DNA from: JBHIET01 sp046760785
GTDB lineage: Bacteria; Chloroflexota; Anaerolineae; B4-G1
Length of the DNA stretch: 7,772 nucleotides
NCBI GenBank assembly: GCA_046760785.1
Contig: JBHIET010000108.1
Span: 1-7,772, forward strand
Reading direction: 5' to 3'
How positions within the stretch are numbered: position 1 is the first letter of the stretch; each line of letters starts with the position of its first letter. The notes under the pieces are model-generated. The model was given only the letters and a program-made list of their open reading frames with translations, was not told the origin of the DNA and ran no database searches. Made by a program: the position numbers and the translations under genes. Below, piece after piece: positions 1-4,990 of this stretch.

Positions 1-118
1 TGAGAGCGTTGTGGTAGAACATTTGTGCAATTTAACATTGTCAAGGTAATCACCAACTTCGATAAGCTGCTCAGAGCATCGCATTGGCGCAGATTAAATG
101 CCACTGATGCTGTTTTTG

Positions 119-127
119 TGTTATAAT
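119..127 (+). promoter_or_regulatory. Extended -10 promoter of the amr operon
   Basis: TGTTATAAT (119-127) is a perfect TATAAT hexamer preceded by TGn, the extended -10 form recognised by housekeeping sigma factor. No good -35 hexamer is visible at the usual spacing (around 99-104 the sequence is TGCCAC), which is acceptable for an extended -10 promoter. Transcription would begin near 134, leaving a leader of only about 12 nt before the ATG at 146. The Shine-Dalgarno GAGGGG (135-140) would then sit almost at the transcript 5' end. The upstream 118 bases are AT-richer than the genes and show no other feature I can support. Confidence 0.7.
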
Positions 128-145
128 ATACACTGAGGGGTGTTC

Positions 146-1168
146 ATGCACAAAGAGGCCTATCTTGTCAAATCGCTTTCTGGTGACGTTGTGCAGTGTC
201 AGGTCTGCGAGCACTTCTGCGCCATCAAGCCGGGTGAGGCGGGCAAGTGTGGCGTGCGCCGGAACGTTGATGGTACACTCTACCTGGTCGTCTACGGGGA
301 AGCCATCGCCGTCCACGTGGATCCCATTGAAAAGAAGCCTCTATTTCATTTCATGCCTCGTGGCGACGTCCTCTCCATCGGCACATACGGCTGTAACTTC
401 CGCTGTCCCTTCTGCCAGAACTGGCAAATGTCGCAGACGCGCGACTTCGACGATCGACGCGACTATCTGGGACGGCAGGCTACGCCCAAGATGCTCGTAG
501 ATATCTGTCTCAAAGACCACATCCCGATGATCGCTTACACCTACAACGAGCCTACCGTCTTCTTCGAGTACACCTACGACACCGCAAAGCTGGCCCACGA
601 GGAGGGAATCAAGAACGTCTACGTCTCTAACGGCTACATGTCGCGGGCTGCGCTCGATATGATCGAGCCCTACCTTGACGGCATCAACGTGGACCTCAAG
701 GCATTCACGGAAGAGTTTTACCGCCAGCAGTGCCAGGCGCGACTGGAGCCGGTCAAGCGCAACATCGCCCACATCGCCCGCGAGACCGACATCTGGATTG
801 AAATCACCACGCTGTTGATCCCTGGTCTCAACGACTCCGGGGATGAGCTACGGGCGATGGCGGAGTGGCTGGCTGGCGTGGACCCGGAGATGGTCTGGCA
901 CGTGACCGCCTTCCATCCCGATTACCAGATGCTTGACCTGCCGCCGACCTCTCAGCGTGCGCTGGCCCGTGCCTACGAGATTGGCAAACGGGCCGGGTTG
1001 CACTACGTCTACGTGGGCAACGTGATGGATGCAGACCGGGAGAGCACTTACTGCCCTGAGTGCGGACAGAAGCTGATCCAGCGCCACTGGTACAACGTGA
1101 GAGAGTTGTGGGGTGAGCGCGGCGCGTGTCCCCGGTGCGGACACGCCATCGCCGGCGTCTGGTTGTAG
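146..1168 (+). CDS. amrS: AmmeMemoRadiSam system radical SAM enzyme
   Basis: A cytoplasmic radical SAM enzyme of 340 residues, distantly related to pyruvate formate-lyase activating enzymes. The radical SAM CX3CX2C motif is CNFRCPFC (C83, C87, C90), which should bind a 4Fe-4S cluster and S-adenosylmethionine. An N-terminal cysteine group (C18, C21, C25, C35) ends in the family-typical GKCGVR. A C-terminal zinc-ribbon-like pair (C303/C306 and C328/C331) closes the protein with the usual GVW-type ending. Length and layout are normal for AmrS. I start at ATG 146, five bases after GAGGGG. A GTG at 140 overlaps that Shine-Dalgarno and is less likely. It is the first gene of a unit with amrB, amrA and a MNT-HEPN fusion, 65 bases before amrB. 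Substrate and product are not known to me. Confidence 0.95.
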   Translation: MHKEAYLVKSLSGDVVQCQVCEHFCAIKPGEAGKCGVRRNVDGTLYLVVYGEAIAVHVDPIEKKPLFHFMPRGDVLSIGTYGCNFRCPFCQNWQMSQTRDFDDRRDYLGRQATPKMLVDICLKDHIPMIAYTYNEPTVFFEYTYDTAKLAHEEGIKNVYVSNGYMSRAALDMIEPYLDGINVDLKAFTEEFYRQQCQARLEPVKRNIAHIARETDIWIEITTLLIPGLNDSGDELRAMAEWLAGVDPEMVWHVTAFHPDYQMLDLPPTSQRALARAYEIGKRAGLHYVYVGNVMDADRESTYCPECGQKLIQRHWYNVRELWGERGACPRCGHAIAGVWL

Positions 1169-1181
1169 CCAACAGCTTGGG

Positions 1182-1219
1182 TCATTGTTTCATTGACTCA
1201 TTGTTCATTGATTCATTGA
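1182..1219 (+). repeat. Short tandem repeat, TCATTG x5, in the amrS-amrB gap
   Basis: TCATTG occurs five times, at 1182, 1190, 1198, 1205 and 1213. The period is 8, 8, 7 and 8 bases and the fuller unit is TTCATTGA. It fills most of the 65-base gap between the amrS stop and the Shine-Dalgarno of amrB (AGGGAGG, 1221-1227). It does not encode anything. It resembles the short tandem repeats dispersed between genes in some Chloroflexota and cyanobacteria. That comparison is from memory, not from a search. Confidence 0.85.
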
Positions 1220-1233
1220 CAGGGAGGTGTCTG

Positions 1234-2106
1234 ATGTCTGAGTTGCCTGTCCGCCGGCCCACCGTCGCTGGCCAATTCTACCCCGGCGACCGTGTGGGTT
1301 GCGTCAGCATGATCGAGCAGTGTTTACCCGCCGAGCCTGGTCCAGACCTCCCCGAGAAAATCGTCGCTGGCTTGGTGCCCCACGCTGGCTGGGCCTTCTC
1401 CGGCGCCGTCGCTGCCAGAGTCTTTGCTGCCATCCGTGCCCAGGGTGCGCCCGAAACCTTTGTCCTCCTCAGTGCCATGCACCGTTGGGGCGCATCCCGG
1501 CCGGCCGTTTACGCCCGTGGTCGTTGGGCCACTTCCCTGGGCGAGGTCGAGGTGGACGAGGAATTGGCGGCGACCGTCCTCGAAGCTGGCGATGGCCTGC
1601 TGATCAACTCCCCAGAGGCCCACTCCGGCGAGCACTCCGCCGAGGTGCAGGTGCCTTTCATCCAATACCTCTTCCCCGAGGCAAAGATCCTCCCCATCCT
1701 GATCCCCCCCGACGAAGACGCCACCCGCGCTGGCGAGGTCATCGGACAGGCGGCGAGCGCGGCACAGAGACCTGTCGTCGTCGTCGGCACCACCGACCTG
1801 ACCCATTATGGCAGGATGTACTACGGCTTCGCGCCAGCCGGCACGGGTGAGCAGGCGCTGGAGTGGGTGCGGGCCAACGATGAGCGCGTCATTAACCTCA
1901 TCTTGGGCCTACGGGCGGAGGAGATCGTCGCCGAGACCGCCGCCCATCGCAACGCTTGTGGAGGTGGAGCGGTGGCCGGAACGGTCGCCGCCGCCCGGAC
2001 GCTCGGAGCAGAGAAGGGGTATCTGCTGGAGTACACCACCAGCCACGACGTGATGCCCCAGGGTCCGGCCACCGACTTTGTTGGCTACGCCGCGATTGTT
2101 TTCTAG
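1234..2106 (+). CDS. amrB: AmmeMemoRadiSam system protein B (Memo family)
   Basis: A 290-residue member of the Memo / MEMO1 family, whose fold is related to class III (LigB-type) non-haem iron dioxygenases. It starts with the conserved VRRPTVAGQFYP. The expected active-site-like residues are all visible: H50 in VPHAGW, H83 in SAMHRWG, H191 in TDLTHYG and C242 in NACGGG. They correspond to H49, H81, H192 and C244 of human MEMO1. The segment EAHSGEHSAEVQVPF is also family-typical. So the site is intact and the protein could bind a metal, though its reaction is not known to me. The start ATG 1234 lies six bases after AGGGAGG and matches the family N-terminus. A longer in-frame reading starting at 1126 would overlap amrS and run through the tandem repeat, so I reject it. 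It ends 18 bases before amrA. Cytoplasmic, no signal peptide. Confidence 0.95.
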   Translation: MSELPVRRPTVAGQFYPGDRVGCVSMIEQCLPAEPGPDLPEKIVAGLVPHAGWAFSGAVAARVFAAIRAQGAPETFVLLSAMHRWGASRPAVYARGRWATSLGEVEVDEELAATVLEAGDGLLINSPEAHSGEHSAEVQVPFIQYLFPEAKILPILIPPDEDATRAGEVIGQAASAAQRPVVVVGTTDLTHYGRMYYGFAPAGTGEQALEWVRANDERVINLILGLRAEEIVAETAAHRNACGGGAVAGTVAAARTLGAEKGYLLEYTTSHDVMPQGPATDFVGYAAIVF

Positions 2107-2124
2107 ACAGACAGGAGATCGACG

Positions 2125-2691
2125 ATGTCCCTTTCACCCGCAGACCGCCAATATCTGCTGGGGCTGGCCCGCGAGGCTATCGCTGGCCACCTGCGCGGGG
2201 AGCCCCCGCCCTCGGTGGATCTGAATGCGATATCGGAGGGTTTACGACATGAGGGGGCCAGTTTCGTCACGCTGACCAAGCACGGGGTGTTGCGGGGCTG
2301 CATCGGGTCGCTGGAACCGCTCCGCTCGCTGGTACTGGACGTGCGCGAAAACGCGGTCGCTGCCGCTTTCGACGATCCACGCTTTCCCCCCGTGAGCGCC
2401 GAAGAGTTGGGCGACCTGCACGTCGAAATCTCTGTGTTGAGCAGCCCGCAGCCGCTATCTTACGACGGTCCTGACGATCTCATCGCCAAGTTGCGCCCAG
2501 GCGTGGACGGCGTGGTCATCGAGCGTGGCTGGAATCGGGCCACCTTCCTTCCCCAGGTGTGGGAAAAGATGCCCGATCCCCGTCAATTTCTGGAGCACCT
2601 GTGCCTCAAAGCCTACCTTCCCGCCGACGCCTACCGCCATCCCGGTCTCGAGGTGCACACCTACCAGGTGGAGAAGTTTGAGGAGGAGTAG
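2125..2691 (+). CDS. amrA: AmmeMemoRadiSam system protein A (AMMECR1 family)
   Basis: A 188-residue AMMECR1-domain protein of the family's usual length. The hallmark LRGCIGS is at residues 56-62 (LRGCIGTF in human AMMECR1). Further family features are EPLRSLVLDVRENAVAAAF, the DPRFPPVSAEEL segment, and a C-terminal half with FLPQVWEKMPDPRQFLEHLCLKA. It is small, soluble and cytoplasmic. The ATG at 2125 is preceded by AGGAGA (2113-2118) at good spacing. Its last codons (GAG GAG GAG) double as the Shine-Dalgarno of the next gene, so translation of the two is probably coupled. The amrS, amrB and amrA neighbourhood is the conserved set from which the system takes its name. Partnership of the three proteins is inferred from this conservation. 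Its biochemical function is unresolved as far as I know. Confidence 0.95.
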   Translation: MSLSPADRQYLLGLAREAIAGHLRGEPPPSVDLNAISEGLRHEGASFVTLTKHGVLRGCIGSLEPLRSLVLDVRENAVAAAFDDPRFPPVSAEELGDLHVEISVLSSPQPLSYDGPDDLIAKLRPGVDGVVIERGWNRATFLPQVWEKMPDPRQFLEHLCLKAYLPADAYRHPGLEVHTYQVEKFEEE

Positions 2692-2717
2692 ATTGCAGAT
2701 TGTAGATCGCAGATTGC
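2690..2717 (+). repeat. Heptamer tandem repeat, AGATTGC x4
   Basis: Four contiguous 7-base units: AGATTGC (2690), AGATTGT (2697), AGATCGC (2704) and AGATTGC (2711). The first unit contains the last two bases of the amrA stop codon and the TTG start of the MNT-HEPN gene, so the array encodes that protein's N-terminus (MQIVDRRLR). Because 7 is not a multiple of 3, gain or loss of one unit would shift the reading frame after the TTG at 2693. Units 2 and 3 are imperfect, which should lower slippage. Confidence 0.9.
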
Positions 2718-3520
2718 GGGGAGAAGCCTGTCATACTCTATCACAAGAAGAGGCCCGCTGTCTGGCTGAGCGCTGTGTTACGCTGCTGAAGGAGCAGTTC
2801 GGCGTGCGGCGCGTCGTGGTTTTCGGCTCGCTGGCCGGTGATACGCCCTGGCATAGCCGTTCTGATCTGGATTTGGCCGTCGAGGGGCTGCGCCCGGAGA
2901 GCCATCTGCGGGCGCTGGCGGCTTGCTACGAAATATTGCCCCCGGGCCTTGATCTCGACCTAGTGCCGTTGGAATCAGCCCGGCCGGAACTACGCGCTCG
3001 TATCCTCGGGGAGGTGAAAATGCCGGAGGAACCGTTGGAAGCCCTGCGCCTGGAAGTGGAAGCGGAGATGCGCAATTTGGAACTGTTGGTACAGCGTGTC
3101 GAGAGATCGCTGAAGGATACCTCCGCCGAGCCGAGCGAGGTCGAAGTGCAGGGCATCGCCAAGTATGTGCATGATTTCTACAACGGGGTCGAGCGTATCT
3201 TTGAGCGCATTGCCACGCGGGTGGATCACGATCTGCCCCCTGGCCCGAGTTGGCACACTCTGTTGCTGCGACGCATGACGCTACCTTTCGCCACTGTGCG
3301 ACCGCCCGTCATTGATCGCTCGCTGGAGGTGACGTTGGTCGAGCACTTGCGCTTTCGTCACCTGTTCCGCCACACTTACGGCTACGATCTGGACTGGGAA
3401 CGGGTGCGCGCGTTGAGTCAGGCGTTGCCCGGTGTGGCAAGCAGGCTGCGGACACAGTTGTCCGCATTTCTGAGCGCGTTGCAAGAGCAGAGCCAGAAGT
3501 CGTCAGCCAACGAGAGATAA
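2693..3520 (+). CDS. MNT nucleotidyltransferase - HepT-like HEPN fusion
   Basis: A single 275-residue chain joining two domains normally found as separate antitoxin and toxin genes. Residues ~20-105 form a minimal nucleotidyltransferase: FGSLAG with G45-S46, then D58-L-D60. This is GSX11DXD, one residue longer than the usual GSX10DXD, but the catalytic Asp pair is kept. Residues ~115-265 are a HepT-like HEPN domain: a helical segment, the DFYNGVERIFERIA motif, PSWH, then R222-x4-H227-x-Y229, fitting the RX4HXY RNase motif of HepT toxins. In MntA/HepT pairs the nucleotidyltransferase adds AMP to that tyrosine and silences the RNase. Here this could happen within one molecule. I start at TTG 2693, four bases after GGAGGAG inside amrA's end. 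A second TTG at 2714 lacks a Shine-Dalgarno, and no ATG or well-placed GTG precedes the domain. The gap to amrA is one base, so it belongs to the same operon. Domains are confident; toxin-antitoxin activity is inferred. Confidence 0.85.
   Translation: MQIVDRRLRGEACHTLSQEEARCLAERCVTLLKEQFGVRRVVVFGSLAGDTPWHSRSDLDLAVEGLRPESHLRALAACYEILPPGLDLDLVPLESARPELRARILGEVKMPEEPLEALRLEVEAEMRNLELLVQRVERSLKDTSAEPSEVEVQGIAKYVHDFYNGVERIFERIATRVDHDLPPGPSWHTLLLRRMTLPFATVRPPVIDRSLEVTLVEHLRFRHLFRHTYGYDLDWERVRALSQALPGVASRLRTQLSAFLSALQEQSQKSSANER
3008..3022 (+). promoter_or_regulatory. Internal Shine-Dalgarno and ATG at the HEPN boundary
   Basis: GGGGAGGTG, then AAA, then ATG at 3020, lies inside the MNT-HEPN gene and in its own frame. 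Spacing from the purine run to the ATG is ideal. The ATG is residue 110 of the fusion and lies a few residues before the HEPN helices begin. Initiation here would make a free 166-residue HepT-like protein. It may be the old start codon of a separate hepT gene or a working second start. Use in vivo is inference. Confidence 0.45.
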
Positions 3521-3600
3521 GCCCCGCTTCCAGCCAGGCCACCGGCGTGCAAGGAGCCGCGTGCCCTTATCGCTACGCTGCGGTTTGATCTCGCCACCCG

Positions 3601-4776
3601 CTACTGCTCAGCGATGATCTCCAGTCCCTCTGTGGGGATCACCTCAAAGAAGGTGTTGCCAACCTTCAGCGGGATCGGACTTCCCTCCTCGTCCGTCAGT
3701 GTCAGCATGTCCTCCCGTTCCCAGTGTTGCCAGAAGGCATCTATCTGCACCCCGTCACGGAAGATGATGGCGCGGTTGGAGTTCCAGAGCGCAAACTCAA
3801 TCGATGGAGTACCCCAATGTGGGTCCTCGATGATATCGGTGTCCCAGTGCGGCACGTAGAGCACCACCACGTTGGCTGCGCTGAGCTGTTCACCGCTGAG
3901 CGCGTCGGTGTGGGCAGCCCCGTCAGACCAGCGCAGGTAACGGCCGCTGGCCTCGTCGTAGCGCCATTCGGCGTCGAGGCTGCGGTAGGGGACCAGGATG
4001 TAGGTCGCGGGTTCCCCCTCGACCGTTGGCTCTTCAGAGAAGACCATCCTCTCCAGTTCCTGCCGCCCGCTCACGCCGCGCTCAGCCGCCCATTGCCGCA
4101 ATAAGGCTGGGCTGGTGTACATCGTGTGCTCCAGTGGTACGTCGCGGCTGAAGTCGCGGTAGAAGACCGGCGCGCCGACGCCCACGCTGGGCGAGGCGAC
4201 CCGGTCTGGGTAGAGGTCCGAATCTCTGATCAGCTCTAGGACGCCGTCGCTGAAGCCGGAGCAGCCCAGCACCGCCTTGTAGATCGCAGGGATGTGTAGA
4301 TCAATGAGACGGCCGCTGCGCACTGGCCCTACGCGCTCCGGGTCCTTCCCCAGGTAGATGGCTGTCCAGCGACTGGCGAACCAGCCCTCATTGTAGTGTT
4401 CGAAGATCAGATCAGCGCTGTTGATGCCGGCCTGGGGGCGCACGTATTGGCCTGGCCAGTTGGAGATCTTGATCGCCACCGGCACCCGGTCCAGCGTGCT
4501 CGCGTCGGATACCACCTCGCCGGTGAGGGGGTTGACGTTTTCGGGCAGCGGCGTGGGGGTGGGGGTGAACGCAGGGGTGGGGGTGGGTGTGGGCGCAGGA
4601 GTGTCGGTCGGGAACGGGGTGGCCGGCGGCGCGGGCGTGCGGGTCGGCGCGGGGGTCACTTTCGCCGATTCGCTGCTACAGCCGCCCAGCGCACTCGAGA
4701 CGAGCGCCGCCGCTGCCAATCCTGCTGTGATCCACGTCAACGCGCGCAGATGCTTCTTGCACTGTGTGTGATTCAT
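3601..4776 (-). CDS. DUF3048 domain lipoprotein (YerB-like)
   Basis: A 391-residue predicted lipoprotein. Residues 1-32 are a signal peptide with basic N-terminus and hydrophobic AGLAAAALVSSAL core; the lipobox LGGC puts the lipidated cysteine at C33. Residues ~40-78 are a Thr-Pro linker (TPTPTP runs) that would hold the domain off the membrane. Then come the DUF3048 N-terminal domain (PVAIKISN, RPQAGINSADLIFEHYNEG, ERVGPVRSGRLIDLHIP) and a C-terminal domain near residues 265-385. This is the layout of Bacillus subtilis YerB. I know of no firm function for the family. The start ATG is at 4776, nine bases from GGAGG (4790-4786 on the - strand). An upstream in-frame reading to 5208 runs through the terminator and into the next gene, so I reject it. 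It has its own promoter and converges with the MNT-HEPN gene across 80 bases, where I see no clear terminator. Confidence 0.92.
   Translation of the reverse strand: MNHTQCKKHLRALTWITAGLAAAALVSSALGGCSSESAKVTPAPTRTPAPPATPFPTDTPAPTPTPTPAFTPTPTPLPENVNPLTGEVVSDASTLDRVPVAIKISNWPGQYVRPQAGINSADLIFEHYNEGWFASRWTAIYLGKDPERVGPVRSGRLIDLHIPAIYKAVLGCSGFSDGVLELIRDSDLYPDRVASPSVGVGAPVFYRDFSRDVPLEHTMYTSPALLRQWAAERGVSGRQELERMVFSEEPTVEGEPATYILVPYRSLDAEWRYDEASGRYLRWSDGAAHTDALSGEQLSAANVVVLYVPHWDTDIIEDPHWGTPSIEFALWNSNRAIIFRDGVQIDAFWQHWEREDMLTLTDEEGSPIPLKVGNTFFEVIPTEGLEIIAEQ
4551..4593 (+). other. G-run tract with quadruplex potential inside DUF3048 gene
   Basis: The Thr-Pro linker codons of the - strand gene give runs of G on the + strand, including G5-T-G5 at 4555-4565. 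At 4574-4593, four G runs are separated by T, T and TGT, a canonical G-quadruplex pattern. The + strand is the template strand for this gene, so the structure would form in template DNA and not in the mRNA. The simplest explanation is codon choice in a repetitive linker (ACC CCC), so I claim no regulatory role. Confidence 0.45.
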
Positions 4777-4816
4777 CCTGGTTAACCTCCGCCCTGGGAT
4801 TTCTGCAACGCGGCGT

Positions 4817-4844
4817 ATTATAGCACAAGCAAGACGGCGGGCAA
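4817..4844 (-). promoter_or_regulatory. Extended -10 promoter of the DUF3048 gene
   Basis: Read on the - strand, TGCTATAAT (4825-4817) is a perfect extended -10. A weak -35, TTGCCC (4844-4839, four of six consensus bases), lies 16 bases upstream. Transcription would start near 4810 and give a leader of about 34 bases with GGAGG at 4790-4786. The -10 has the same TGnTATAAT form as the amr operon promoter. Confidence 0.7.
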
Positions 4845-4898
4845 CCGGTTGGGGAGAACGTCGTTTTAAAGGGGTGGATGGGGGTGGTGCAAGATAAC

Positions 4899-4930
4899 AG
4901 CCCTCTGGTCTCGAACCAGGCCAGAGGGCT
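4899..4930 (-). terminator. Hairpin terminator after the beta-helix protein gene
   Basis: A perfect 10-bp inverted repeat, AGCCCTCTGG (4899-4908) with CCAGAGGGCT (4921-4930), encloses a 12-base loop. It lies about 60 bases after the stop of the large - strand gene and before the DUF3048 promoter, where a terminator is expected. On the - strand it is followed by GTTATCTTG, only a weak U-tract, so it may terminate poorly or just stabilise the 3' end. On the + strand there is no U-tract either. Confidence 0.55.
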
Positions 4931-4990
4931 TGTGCGTCTGTGTAGGTGGTTGTCGCTAGGGGGCGAGGGATAGTCGTGACGTGATCAATT

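Noticed and set aside
140..145. GTG start for amrS at 140
   Set aside because: GTG 140 overlaps the Shine-Dalgarno GAGGGG. ATG 146 has correct spacing and gives the family-typical N-terminus.
1182..1219. Possible CRISPR or minisatellite array
   Set aside because: Units are 6-8 bases with no unique spacers, so this is a short tandem repeat and not a CRISPR.
2525..2692. Start of the MNT-HEPN gene at 2525, inside amrA
   Set aside because: The translated segment before 2693 is an out-of-frame reading of conserved amrA sequence with no ribosome binding site.
3448..3465. GCGGACA-CAGT-TGTCCGC hairpin near the end of the MNT-HEPN gene as a terminator
   Set aside because: It lies 55 bases inside the coding region, and the following ATTTC is too short to be a U-tract. 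It is probably chance in coding sequence.
4899..4930. tRNA-like T-arm (CTGG-TTCGAGA-CCAG on the - strand)
   Set aside because: The loop resembles a T-loop, but the matching acceptor, D and anticodon arms are missing. A 10-bp simple hairpin explains the sequence better.
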